Below, in pieces: positions 8,537 to 17,490 of a stretch of 64,000 nt of DNA. The first letter of the stretch is position 1. Each line of letters opens with the position of its first letter. The translations under genes were made by a program, and so were the position numbers. Origin of the DNA: Tissierella praeacuta_A (GTDB taxonomy: Bacteria > Bacillota > Clostridia > Tissierellales > Tissierellaceae); NCBI RefSeq assembly GCF_040396155.1, contig NZ_JBEBOY010000002.1, positions 122,291 to 186,290 on the forward strand, given 5' to 3'. The notes under the pieces were generated by a model. The model was not told the DNA's origin. It made no database searches and saw only the letters and a program-made list of their open reading frames with translations.

Positions 8537-9563
8537 TTGAAAGCAGGATTATTAGAAATTTTAAGAAAAGAGGTAAGTCCAGCATTAGGGTGTACGGGAC
8601 CAATATCTGTTTCTTTTGCTGTAAGCAAAGCAAAGGATATAGTTGGAGGAGTTATAGAGGAAGTAACAGTTACTATGGATCGTGATACATATAAGAATTC
8701 TATTTCAGTAGGGATTCCTGGAACTAAAGAAAAATGGTGAGGTTATTTTAAAAAAAGAATTTAATAATGATAAAAATGCTATATATCAACCAGGTCATGA
8801 AATAGGAGATTATACCATTAAGGATTTTATTAAATTTTCAAAAGAAGTTTCAATTGAATCTCTAGATTTTATTAAAACGGCTGTAGATATGAATATGGAA
8901 CTAGCTAAAATAGGGATTAAAAAAAGCAGTGGAGATGGGTTTGGAAAAGCATAGTTACAAATAGGTGGAAAAAATCCCTTATATAAGGCAAAAGCCTATA
9001 CGGCATCAGCCTCTGATGCAAGAATGGAAGGAGAAAGTTTACCTGCTATGAGTTGTGCTAGTAGTGGAAATGTGGGAATTACAGCATCTATACCATTAGC
9101 GATTATGGCAGAAGAAGAAAACTGTAGTGAGGAAAAGATGATTCGTTCTGTTGCATTAAGTTTTCTTATTACAGTTTATGTTAAGAATCATATTGGAAGA
9201 TTATCACCGATGTGTGCATGCTCAATAGCAGCCTCTTTAGGTGTTGCCGCAGGGATGGCTTATTTACTTAATGGAACTGATGAAGAAATAGATAGGAGTA
9301 TTACAAATGTAATAGGAAGTATAGGTGGTATTTTATGCGACGGAGCTAAAAATGGATGTGCCTTAAAGTTATCAACTGCAATAGGAGTTGCAATAGAATC
9401 AGCTTATTTAACAAAAGTAGGTGCTTCAATTGATACTGGTGAAGGATTAGTTTCTAAGACAGCAGACGATAGTATAAAAATCCTCGGAAAAATTGCAAGA
9501 GAAGGAATGATAAAGGCAGATATTGTAATGTGTAAAGAGATTATATCAAGGAAATCGGTATAA
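8537..9563 (+). pseudogene. Broken UPF0597 / L-serine dehydratase-alpha-like (cysteine desulfidase) gene
   Basis: The 5' part starts at a TTG after AGGGAGG and encodes SPALGCTGPISVSFAVS and ISVGIPGT, typical of the UPF0597 family (CdsB/YhaM type, an iron-sulfur enzyme releasing ammonia and sulfide from cysteine, or a serine-dehydratase relative). A shift into another frame follows near 8735, with about 70 expected residues missing, then a TAG at 8952-8954. The 3' part from about 8955 carries KAKAYTASASDARM, then NHIGRLSPMCACSIAA and CDGAKNGCALK. Family members have about 430 residues, so three separate lesions make this a pseudogene. The sequence remains clear, so the loss is fairly recent. 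Confidence 0.85.
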
Positions 9564-9614
9564 CTTTAATTTTATATAAATAAATATTAGGAAAACTTTT
9601 TAAATTATTTTCTT

Positions 9615-9660
9615 ATCTAAAACCCATGGAATTCCATGGGTTTTAGATTTATATTATATT
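9615..9660 (+). terminator. Perfect 34-base palindrome, likely terminator
   Basis: Bases 9615-9648 are an exact inverted repeat with AATT at its centre, followed by a T-rich stretch. A cruciform or hairpin of 15-17 pairs is expected. It sits 50 bases after the UPF0597 pseudogene and before the next ABC operon. Confidence 0.75.
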
Positions 9661-9733
9661 TTATTTTTAAATATCTTTAAATTATATGTAACTTTTCTTC
9701 CATTTTTACGAATAGTTAGTGGAGGATGATAAA

Positions 9734-10630
9734 ATGGAAATTAAAATACAAAATCTTAGTAAGAAATATAAAAATGTAAAGGCTTTAAATAATATTAATT
9801 TAACTATTAAAACTCCATCTATGATTGGACTTATAGGCCCAAATGGAGCTGGAAAAAGCACATTAATGAAGATCCTAGTAGGACAATCTATAGCTACAGA
9901 AGGGGATGTGCTAATAGATGGAGTTTCATTAAATAAGAGAGAAAAATATTTAAAAAGTAGGCTAGGATATTTACCTCAAGACTTTGGACTATATGAGGAG
10001 TTAAAAGTAGAGGAATATCTAGACTATATGGCTTCATTGAAAGGAATAAACAGAAATAAAAAAGAAGTGATAAAAAGAGTTTTAATAATGACTAATCTTG
10101 AAGAAAAAAGAAAACTTAAAATAAAGACACTTTCTGGAGGACAAAAGCAGAGAGTTGGAATTGCCCAGGCAATGTTAAATAATCCAGAACTAATTATAGT
10201 TGATGAACCAACAGTAGGGTTGGACCCTGAGGAAAGAATTAAGTTTAGGAATCTTTTTTCTGAAGATTCTATTAATAAAATAGTTATATTGTCTACCCAT
10301 ATCATTGAAGACGTAGAATCTATATGTAATCTAATTATTGTTATAAATAAGGGGAAAATACTTTTCGTTGGAGAACCTAGTGAATTAGTCAGTAAAGCCG
10401 TAGGTCATGTGGGAATTGTAGAGATTAGAGGTAATGATAAGGATGATTTCTTACAGAGAGAATCAAAAGGAGAGTTTAAAATTATATCTACAGTTATAAC
10501 TCCTTCTGGTATTAAATATAGGGTAGTATCTGAGAATCTAGATTCTTATTTTGAAAAAGTAGTTCCTTCATTAGAAGATGCTTATATGTATTGTATGTTG
10601 GAGGAGGAAAGACAATATGGGGTTATTTAA
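9734..10630 (+). CDS. ABC transporter ATP-binding protein
   Basis: Protein of 298 residues with Walker A GPNGAGKST (35-43), Q-loop YLPQDFG, signature LSGGQKQR, Walker B LIIVDEP and the switch histidine in STHI. It ends PSLEDAYMYCM, a C-terminal pattern shared with the ATPase at 14397. The open frame starts at a GTG at 9719, but GGAGG at 9721-9725 places the start at ATG 9734. It overlaps the downstream permease by 14 bases, so it is the motor of the peptidase-fused exporter. Confidence 0.87.
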   Translation: MEIKIQNLSKKYKNVKALNNINLTIKTPSMIGLIGPNGAGKSTLMKILVGQSIATEGDVLIDGVSLNKREKYLKSRLGYLPQDFGLYEELKVEEYLDYMASLKGINRNKKEVIKRVLIMTNLEEKRKLKIKTLSGGQKQRVGIAQAMLNNPELIIVDEPTVGLDPEERIKFRNLFSEDSINKIVILSTHIIEDVESICNLIIVINKGKILFVGEPSELVSKAVGHVGIVEIRGNDKDDFLQRESKGEFKIISTVITPSGIKYRVVSENLDSYFEKVVPSLEDAYMYCMLEEERQYGVI

Positions 10631-12785
10631 GAACGAAGTTAGATTAATGTTTAAATCCAAGATGGTTATAATTTTAATTGTAGTTGCCTGCATTATGGTT
10701 TCTATAGGTATCAATTCATTAAATATGTCTAATGACTTTGATCTATTTTATATAAATAGATCTTCTTCAACTATTTCCTTTGGTTCTGCAAAATTTGGAG
10801 CATCAATATGTTCTATATTATTTGGTTTGTTTACAGTGTTGACTTTAGATAAGGATAAGAGAAAGAGAAGTAAAGAGGTTATAGAATCCAATATTAGCTA
10901 CCATAATTTAATGATGATTAGGATTTTATCAATAGTTTTTTATGAAATATTAACAACTATACTTGGAATGATAATTGTTATTGCTACACAAAGGTTTATA
11001 TATGGTATTCCGATTAATATTTTTTATTATTTATTTAATTATTGGATTATATTTTTTCCATCTCTTTTATTCTCTACTTTAATAGTAAGTGGACTATATT
11101 TTTTAACAGATAGTATGGATATAAGCTTTATAACTTTAGGAATATTTTTTGTTAAGAGTCTAACTTCAAACAATTATTTGTTTACATGGGTACAGACTAA
11201 TATAGATATTATTTCAGATTTTGTAGGAATTCAGGTTATAGGAAATACAATTCTATATAATAGGCTATTATGGATTTTTATTTGTATTTCAATATTTTCC
11301 ATAGGATTATTGTGTAAGAGAAGATATGAATTTGGTCTAGGAAATTCATTTTCAGTTAATATAAAAAACAGAGCATTGATATTATTAGTTATAGCTGCAA
11401 TACTTGGAAGTGGATTTACTTATATAAAAGAACCTTATACAATGGAATTAGTTAGAGATTTTGAATCTGTTATTGGTGAAAAAGTAAGCTTAATTAGCCT
11501 TAGTCCAGAAATTATTTTTAATAATGAAAAGGGAGAAATGAAAGGTACGGTTTTATATAAATTCATAAATAAAGGCTCTAATTCAATTATATTTGAGACA
11601 AATACTGGACTGAGTATAGACTATATAAAGGTTAATGGAGAAGAAACAGGATATAAAGAAACTAAGAATAAAACTACTATTGAAATACCTATACCAAATA
11701 CGGAAAAAATAGAAATAGCAATTTCATATGAAGGCAAGGTAAAATCAGATAAAAATAGTGTAGGCAGAGGTATGCCAGGATATATTTCTAAAGATAGTAT
11801 TTATTTGATTGAGAACTCTAATTGGATTTTTAGACCTTTAGTTAAAGAGGGAGATAATATAAAGATTTCTGGATATTATTCTGCACCAGATTATTTAACG
11901 ATGATAGTACCTGGAAGACTTGTAGATATGGAAATAAAAAATGGGATGAAAAAATGGATATTCGAGTATAATTCCCATACATGTGATATTGGAGCATTTG
12001 CAGGTATATATAAAAAATCTCAAATTGCATTTGAAAATATGATTGTAGAATTTTATTATTCTCCTAGACATGAAGAATATGTTAAAAATATGAAAATAGA
12101 AGAAAATATAAAAAATATAATGAAATATTATACTGAAAATATAGGAGAATATTATTCAGATATATATCCTTTAAAGATTGCAGAAGTTCCTCTATATAAA
12201 CGGGGAGGACATTCATCTGAGAATGTTATAACTGTTTCTGAAAACATGTTGAATCGTGAAAAGGACATGTATTCAATAATAAACAATGAAGACCTTCAAT
12301 ATAGTGATATGAGAATGGATGTTTTTATGGAGGATATAAGTCTTATAGCCCATGAAATGGCTCATCAATGGTGGGGAACTGGGGTTAATGTAGTAGAAGC
12401 AAGCCCTTGGTCTAGTGAAGGACTTGCCCAGTATTTTTCCTATAAATATATACAAAATGAATTTGAGGATATTGTATCAAATATGTATTTAAGTAGATGG
12501 GAAAGACGTGTAAATGAGTTAAAGAACTATTATTATATAAATAATAATGAAATGTTAGATAGAGTAAATGAAAAATATAGAAGATCTTTAGAAATGGAAA
12601 AGATGCAAAGTGAATTATACTATTTAATGCCTATTAAACTATTAAAGGGAGAAGAACTTCTAGGAGAAGAAGAATTTTTAATGGAATTAGGAAAAGTATA
12701 TAAAAAATATGTATCAAAAGATTTAACTTATGAAGAATTTCTTAAAGAGATGAATCTTTCTAAGGGGGACATAGAAATTGAATAA
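10617..12785 (+). CDS. ABC permease fused to an M1-family metallopeptidase domain
   Basis: About 722 residues. The N-terminal third holds an ABC-2-type permease with several hydrophobic segments (for example MVIILIVVACIMVSIGI). After a helix near residue 255-270 comes a large extracytoplasmic domain with the zinc-peptidase motif HEMAH (579-583) and a third ligand Glu601 in SSEGLAQY, an HExxH-x18-E spacing typical of M1 aminopeptidases. The start is the ATG at 10617 behind GGAGGAGGAAAG. Permease/M1 fusions are known in Firmicutes. The catalytic residues are intact, so the domain may trim peptides at the surface as they are moved. It overlaps the next permease gene by 8 bases. Confidence 0.82.
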   Translation: MGLFKNEVRLMFKSKMVIILIVVACIMVSIGINSLNMSNDFDLFYINRSSSTISFGSAKFGASICSILFGLFTVLTLDKDKRKRSKEVIESNISYHNLMMIRILSIVFYEILTTILGMIIVIATQRFIYGIPINIFYYLFNYWIIFFPSLLFSTLIVSGLYFLTDSMDISFITLGIFFVKSLTSNNYLFTWVQTNIDIISDFVGIQVIGNTILYNRLLWIFICISIFSIGLLCKRRYEFGLGNSFSVNIKNRALILLVIAAILGSGFTYIKEPYTMELVRDFESVIGEKVSLISLSPEIIFNNEKGEMKGTVLYKFINKGSNSIIFETNTGLSIDYIKVNGEETGYKETKNKTTIEIPIPNTEKIEIAISYEGKVKSDKNSVGRGMPGYISKDSIYLIENSNWIFRPLVKEGDNIKISGYYSAPDYLTMIVPGRLVDMEIKNGMKKWIFEYNSHTCDIGAFAGIYKKSQIAFENMIVEFYYSPRHEEYVKNMKIEENIKNIMKYYTENIGEYYSDIYPLKIAEVPLYKRGGHSSENVITVSENMLNREKDMYSIINNEDLQYSDMRMDVFMEDISLIAHEMAHQWWGTGVNVVEASPWSSEGLAQYFSYKYIQNEFEDIVSNMYLSRWERRVNELKNYYYINNNEMLDRVNEKYRRSLEMEKMQSELYYLMPIKLLKGEELLGEEEFLMELGKVYKKYVSKDLTYEEFLKEMNLSKGDIEIE

Positions 12786-13521
12786 TATTAATCTATTAAA
12801 ATACGAACTTAAAAGAATTATAATATCAAAGAAATATTTTTATATGCTACTTCTAGTGATGGCATCGGCTTATGATTCATTAACTAGACTGGTAACAGGA
12901 GGATATTATGGAACTGCCCCATTTTCAGAATGGACCTATACATTTTTTATTCAATTAACTTCACCTTTAGTAATAAGTATTATGATATTCATAATGACTA
13001 GTATTTTTACTGAGAAAGAGTTGAGAGCTAGAAAGATATTATTTTCAGCACCAATATCTCAAAGTAAATATTATATATTAAAATCCATCTCTATAATAAT
13101 TGCATTTATAATAACAGCTTCGATTCCTATTATAATAAGTTTTGTATATTATAAAGTTTTATTTAATTATACTCAATTTTTCATTTTTATGAAGTCTATT
13201 ATATGGTTTCTCATTCCTTCTTTTATATTTCTCCTAGGGGTTGCAATGGCTTTAGGGAAAATTAGTATAAGGTTATTATATGGATTAATTCCAATTACTT
13301 TTTTATTAGGGACTATAGATACGACGTATATTTTGCCACAATGGCTAGATATATTTGGAGCTCATTTTTTTAAGATGGCTACATTTGCTGATTTATTTGG
13401 AAGAGAAAGTGAAATTGTATCATTAAATATACCAAATTCTTTTATTTATACTAGGATTGTATTTATCACTTTGGGAATTATATTTTTAATATATACATGT
13501 ATGAAGAGTGAAAAGGAATAA
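12778..13521 (+). CDS. ABC-2 type permease subunit
   Basis: Protein of 247 residues with about six hydrophobic segments and no large soluble domain. It starts at a TTG at 12778 behind AAGGGGG and overlaps the peptidase-permease gene by 8 bases. It is probably the second membrane subunit working with the ATPase at 9734 and the fused permease. The motif TEKELRARKILFSAPIS in the first cytoplasmic loop is the coupling-helix region common to this family. Substrate unknown. Confidence 0.8.
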   Translation: MNNINLLKYELKRIIISKKYFYMLLLVMASAYDSLTRLVTGGYYGTAPFSEWTYTFFIQLTSPLVISIMIFIMTSIFTEKELRARKILFSAPISQSKYYILKSISIIIAFIITASIPIIISFVYYKVLFNYTQFFIFMKSIIWFLIPSFIFLLGVAMALGKISIRLLYGLIPITFLLGTIDTTYILPQWLDIFGAHFFKMATFADLFGRESEIVSLNIPNSFIYTRIVFITLGIIFLIYTCMKSEKE

Positions 13522-13568
13522 ATGAAATATGACGATGCAAAAGAATAAGGAAAACAGGAGGTGGGAAA

Positions 13569-14081
13569 GTGGAAGAACAGTTACAATTATTAAAAGATGG
13601 AAATGAAGATGCTTTTGAAGAATTCATTCTTGAAAATAGAAAAGCTGCTGTAAATTTTGCATTAAATATACTCAAAGATTACTATGCAGCAGAAGACATT
13701 GTACAAGACAGCTTTGCCATCTTTTATGTATATAGATATAAGTTGAATAACTATAGTACCTTAAAATCCTATTTGTTTTCTATTATACACAATAAATCTG
13801 TAGATTATATTAGAAATAATAATAAAAATATTTACATTGATTATGATACTATTTCCACTATTTCTCCTGAAGAAATTCTTATAGAAAAAGAAAAGAAAGA
13901 TAGGTTTATGAAAAATTTTAATAGACTTAATGAGAATGAAAAAAACATACTTTATTTATATGCCTTTCAAGAAATGAGTTATAAGGAAATTGCAGAAGTA
14001 TTAAAAATTAGCTTAGCTAAAGTGAAGATTACTATTTTTAGATCAAGAAAAAAATTAAAGGCTTCCTATATGGAAAAATAA
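13569..14081 (+). CDS. ECF-type sigma factor between two ABC modules
   Basis: Protein of 170 residues. Region 2 at about 10-80 contains LKDYYAAEDIVQDSFA, and region 4 at about 110-165 contains YAFQEMSYKEIAEVLKIS then KVKITIFRSRKKLK. It starts at a GTG behind AGGAGGTG. Only 47 bases separate it from the permease upstream, and a small membrane protein follows within 20 bases, so it seems to lie inside one long ABC operon. It is a different sequence from the sigma factor at 1414. It likely activates this cluster; the stimulus is unknown. Confidence 0.85.
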   Translation: MEEQLQLLKDGNEDAFEEFILENRKAAVNFALNILKDYYAAEDIVQDSFAIFYVYRYKLNNYSTLKSYLFSIIHNKSVDYIRNNNKNIYIDYDTISTISPEEILIEKEKKDRFMKNFNRLNENEKNILYLYAFQEMSYKEIAEVLKISLAKVKITIFRSRKKLKASYMEK

Positions 14082-14101
14082 GCTATTTGGAGGTAGAGCT
14101 T

Positions 14102-14407
14102 ATGAAATATTATGAAGATGAGCGAAGATATTTAAATGAGATATGGAAAAAAGTAAGAACACATGAGTATGATAGGTATCAATTAGAAAAAACAAAAGAA
14201 AATAAGAAACTTTTGAGGAGAATAGAGATAAAATTATCACTTTTAATATTTGGAAGTTTAGCTTTTATAAGTTTGATGCTATATTTTATATTGGGAATTA
14301 GTATGGAGATGTTAATGATATGTATACCAGCATTTTTATTAGGAGCTCAAGTATATGAATACTTGACTTTTTATGAAACTAAAAGGAGGATATTCTGTGA
14401 AAATTGA
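14102..14407 (+). CDS. Small two-helix membrane protein, possible anti-sigma partner
   Basis: Protein of 101 residues: a charged N-terminal helical half (residues 1-45) and two hydrophobic segments (LSLLIFGSLAFISLMLYFIL and MEMLMICIPAFLLGAQ). GGAGG at 14089-14093 selects the ATG at 14102 over an upstream TTG at 14087. It overlaps the following ATPase gene by 11 bases. Position after an ECF sigma gene suggests a short membrane anti-sigma factor, but no anti-sigma motif is evident, so this is inference from context. Confidence 0.55.
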   Translation: MKYYEDERRYLNEIWKKVRTHEYDRYQLEKTKENKKLLRRIEIKLSLLIFGSLAFISLMLYFILGISMEMLMICIPAFLLGAQVYEYLTFYETKRRIFCEN

Positions 14408-15251
14408 GATTAAGGAATTGGTAAAAGACTATGGGCGTTATAGGGCATTAGATGATGTAAATCTTACTTTTGAGGGAGGATTACATGGACTTTTAGGACC
14501 TAATGGGGCAGGAAAGACAACTTTTATTAGAATTTTATCTACATTATTACCTAAGACATCAGGAGAAATTTATTATGATGATATAAAGATAGATAATAAA
14601 AAGGAAATAAGAAAGCTAATAGGTTATCTTCCGCAGGAATTCTCCTTTTATCCAAATTTCACAGTTTATGAAACATTAGATTACTTTTCTTCTCTTTCCA
14701 ATATAAAATTAGATAAAAAAGAAATATTACAGAGGCTAGAAAGAGTACATCTTCAAGATATATATAAAGCAAAAATAAAGACTCTTTCAGGAGGAATGAA
14801 GAGAAGACTAGGAATAGCTGTAGCAATAATATCAGATCCAGAAGTATTAATTGTAGATGAGCCTACGGCTGGCCTTGATCCAGAAGAAAGAATAAGGATT
14901 AGAAATATGCTTTCTGAATTTGGAAAAACAAAAACCATACTATTATCAACTCATATTGTTGAAGATATTCAATTAAGTTGTAAAAGCCTTTCTATCCTCA
15001 ATAAAGGAAAAGTTCTTTATAATGGAACAGTAAAGGATATAATAAAAAATGCTGATGGATATATATGGAATTTGACTATAGATGCAGAAGAATTTTATCA
15101 ATTTATGGACAAGTACAATGTTATTTCATCTATAATAGACGGGGAGAAAATTTCCTTGAGAATATTATCAAAGGAGAAGCCTTCTTTAAAAGCTTGTAAT
15201 ATTCAACCGACCTTAGAAGATGCATATATGAAACTCATAAAGGGGGTATAG
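14397..15251 (+). CDS. ABC transporter ATP-binding protein
   Basis: Protein of 284 residues with Walker A GPNGAGKTT, Q-loop YLPQEFS, signature LSGGMKRR, Walker B LIVDEP and STHI. GGAGG at 14385-14389 selects the GTG at 14397. The C-terminus (PTLEDAYMKLIKG) resembles the ATPase at 9734, so the two ABC modules are probably paralogous. It pairs with the permeases at 15255 and 16636. Confidence 0.86.
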   Translation: MKIEIKELVKDYGRYRALDDVNLTFEGGLHGLLGPNGAGKTTFIRILSTLLPKTSGEIYYDDIKIDNKKEIRKLIGYLPQEFSFYPNFTVYETLDYFSSLSNIKLDKKEILQRLERVHLQDIYKAKIKTLSGGMKRRLGIAVAIISDPEVLIVDEPTAGLDPEERIRIRNMLSEFGKTKTILLSTHIVEDIQLSCKSLSILNKGKVLYNGTVKDIIKNADGYIWNLTIDAEEFYQFMDKYNVISSIIDGEKISLRILSKEKPSLKACNIQPTLEDAYMKLIKGV

Positions 15252-15254
15252 AAA

Positions 15255-16673
15255 TTGCTCAGAAAAATCTTTTTAAAGCAAATAAAGGAACAAATCAAAA
15301 GCATAAATATATGGATTTTAATAGTAGCTATATTTTTATTTTACTATACTCAGTTTATAGGGGATATAAAGAGATATAGTGTTAATCCTATAGAGTCTAG
15401 GATAAAGGATGAAGTATTTTTATCTATAGATCAATTTTTCGGAATTACAAAGGAGTATACGGATTTAGAAGAATTAATGGAAGCTATTTATAATAATATG
15501 AAAATTGATTATGAATCTGGAAAGGTACTGAAAATAAAAGGAACAAATAGAATATACGAAAAGATAGATGACGAACAGAAAAAGACTTTATACGAAGCCA
15601 TAACTGAGATTGAACAAAAGGATTTTATATTTGATTCTAATATACTAGAAAAAGTAGATAAGTCTTTAGGAGAAAATACGGTCTATGATTTATATAAATT
15701 AGATTTAAATCTCTATTCAGAATATATATATAATAATATGAAATATGATTATGAATTAGGAAATACTCTAAGGTTCAGAGGAATAGGCAGGGTATATGAG
15801 AAGATAAATAATGAACAGAGAAAATATTTAAAAGAGGCTATGGAGGAAATAAAAAACACCTCTTTTGAAACTATGGATGAATATGATGAATTTATGGGAA
15901 AAGTAGATGTAGCTTTAGGAGGACATACTATATATAATAAAAATAATAATATAACAATGATTATGGAAATTAAACATAATGACTATGAAAAAGAAATAGA
16001 AAAATATAATACCATAGTCAAAGAGGATAAGATAACTAATGCTTATGGGAGACTTTTTGCTGATTATATAGGAATTGCTACAAGTTTGTTTACTGTATTT
16101 ATAACTGCCTTTACTCTTATAAAAGATAAAAGATATAGTACTAATGAGATTATATACACTACTAGAGTATCCTCCTATAAGTATATTATAGGAAAATATT
16201 TAGGAGATATAATAATTGCAATTTTAATAGTATTATTAGTAGCTGCCCGTGCAACATGGGTATTTCATGGATTTTCAAAACTAATAGGAGAATCTATTTC
16301 TTATACAGCATTTTTTAAGTATTCCATATTATGGATTTTTCCGACTATTATGTTTGTAACGTCCTTAAGTTATGTACTTCAACTTATATTTGATAATGGA
16401 ATAGTTCCTATTATATTTCAATTTTTTTATTGGAGATATAGTGTTACTCCTCTAATACCAAAGGGCATTCAACCTACAAAATATTTCATAAGGTTTAATA
16501 GAGTTGTTCCATATTCGGAGTTTCAGCCGCTTATAAAGGATATATGTTTAAATAGAATACTATTTACTCTATTTGCTTTAATATTATTATTTATAGCTAT
16601 AAAGCTGTGGGATAGGAAGAGAGGGAATATAAATAGTGGATTTAAAATTAGAAAAAAAGGTATTTTACACTAA
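15255..16673 (+). CDS. ABC permease with duplicated extracytoplasmic segment
   Basis: Protein of 472 residues. A first helix at about 18-34 is followed by a soluble segment of about 240 residues, then roughly five helices from about 270. The soluble segment contains an internal tandem duplication with an 80-residue offset: YNNMKIDYESGK (79-90) versus YNNMKYDYELGN (159-170), RIYEKIDDEQKK (99-110) versus RVYEKINNEQRK (179-190), and KVDKSLGENTVYD versus KVDVALGGHTIYN. It starts at a TTG behind AGGGGG, 3 bases after the ATPase gene. Likely the main membrane subunit; the repeat may bind peptide or a surface ligand (inference). Confidence 0.75.
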   Translation: MLRKIFLKQIKEQIKSINIWILIVAIFLFYYTQFIGDIKRYSVNPIESRIKDEVFLSIDQFFGITKEYTDLEELMEAIYNNMKIDYESGKVLKIKGTNRIYEKIDDEQKKTLYEAITEIEQKDFIFDSNILEKVDKSLGENTVYDLYKLDLNLYSEYIYNNMKYDYELGNTLRFRGIGRVYEKINNEQRKYLKEAMEEIKNTSFETMDEYDEFMGKVDVALGGHTIYNKNNNITMIMEIKHNDYEKEIEKYNTIVKEDKITNAYGRLFADYIGIATSLFTVFITAFTLIKDKRYSTNEIIYTTRVSSYKYIIGKYLGDIIIAILIVLLVAARATWVFHGFSKLIGESISYTAFFKYSILWIFPTIMFVTSLSYVLQLIFDNGIVPIIFQFFYWRYSVTPLIPKGIQPTKYFIRFNRVVPYSEFQPLIKDICLNRILFTLFALILLFIAIKLWDRKRGNINSGFKIRKKGILH

Positions 16674-16989
16674 TGTAAAGATAATTTCATTTAATATTAT
16701 AGCCTTAGCATTAGTATATATAGGAACCCTTTATCTAATGGTAAATATAAATAGTTTATCAGAAGATAGTATAATTTTTATTGGTGAGCAGCTTCTATCG
16801 CCTATTGGAATAGGGATGTTTGTTGGAATAGGACTGATTGAAAATGGATATAAAGTAGGAGAAATGGTTTACTTAAAACCATATCCTTATTGGAAAATTG
16901 TTTTCTATCGGATCATCATTGTATCTATACAGTTGTTTCTAATATTAGCCATTTTAATTAATAATTATAGACTGATAGTATTTGGATAA
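16636..16989 (+). CDS. Small membrane subunit at the end of the ABC operon
   Basis: Protein of 117 residues with three hydrophobic segments and a conserved-looking cytoplasmic turn (GYKVGEMVYLKPYPYWKI) typical of the coupling region of ABC-2-like permeases. It starts at a GTG at 16636 behind GAGGG and overlaps the preceding permease gene by 38 bases. It is much shorter than usual permeases, so it may be an accessory subunit or a truncated permease. No named family recognised. Confidence 0.55.
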   Translation: MDLKLEKKVFYTNVKIISFNIIALALVYIGTLYLMVNINSLSEDSIIFIGEQLLSPIGIGMFVGIGLIENGYKVGEMVYLKPYPYWKIVFYRIIIVSIQLFLILAILINNYRLIVFG

Positions 16990-17030
16990 AATTAATTTAA
17001 TAATAGGTTTCTATAAAAGTAAAATTTACT

Positions 17031-17058
17031 TTGATTAGTACTAGTTTTGGTATATAAT
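17031..17058 (+). promoter_or_regulatory. Promoter of the coiled-coil gene
   Basis: TTGATT at 17031-17036, a 16-base spacer and TATAAT at 17053-17058, about 40 bases before the TTG start at 17099. Confidence 0.55.
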
Positions 17059-17098
17059 TAGTTAATGGGTAATAATGAATAAGCTGGAGGTGATAAGA

Positions 17099-17410
17099 TT
17101 GGCTGATATGGAGAATATACTACAGCAAATTTTAGAAAATCAGTTATTTATGCAAAACCAATTTAATAACATGCAAAATCAATTTAATAACATGCAAAAT
17201 CAAATAAACACCATGGATAACAAAATTGACAATAATCATAAACAGGTAATGGATCGTCTAGATAATGTGGAAAAAGGATTATTAACTTTAGAAAATAACC
17301 AGAGCGCAATTAAGGAATTTATATTACAAAGTGACTCATCATTTAGAAAAAGTGAAGAAACTTATAAAGTAATTCAAGATATTAGAAATATATTTGCAAA
17401 AGAAGATTAA
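17099..17410 (+). CDS. Coiled-coil protein with Asn/Gln-rich repeats
   Basis: About 103 residues, helical throughout, with hydrophobic residues at heptad spacing and the repeat FNNMQNQ twice. The DNA carries an exact 21-base tandem repeat there. GGAGGTG places the start at the TTG at 17099 rather than the ATG at 17075. There is no signal peptide or membrane segment. It has its own promoter and terminator. Its heptad architecture resembles the protein at 43628, but no function is recognised; a small self-associating cytoplasmic filament or scaffold is one possibility. Confidence 0.55.
   Translation: MADMENILQQILENQLFMQNQFNNMQNQFNNMQNQINTMDNKIDNNHKQVMDRLDNVEKGLLTLENNQSAIKEFILQSDSSFRKSEETYKVIQDIRNIFAKED
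17159..17200 (+). repeat. Exact 21-base tandem repeat, two copies
   Basis: Copies at 17159-17179 and 17180-17200 are identical and keep the reading frame, adding one heptad of coiled coil. Slippage at this repeat would change the protein by whole heptads. Confidence 0.85.
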
Positions 17411-17416
17411 TATATT

Positions 17417-17460
17417 AAAACCATAATTTTAGCTATTGCTACTATTATGGTTTTATACTT
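17417..17460 (+). terminator. Terminator after the coiled-coil gene
   Basis: AAAACCATAAT (17417-17427) pairs with ATTATGGTTTT (17444-17454). It lies between convergent genes and could also serve truA in the other direction. Confidence 0.6.
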
Positions 17461-17490
17461 TTACACATAAAAAAGATTAAATATAGTTGG

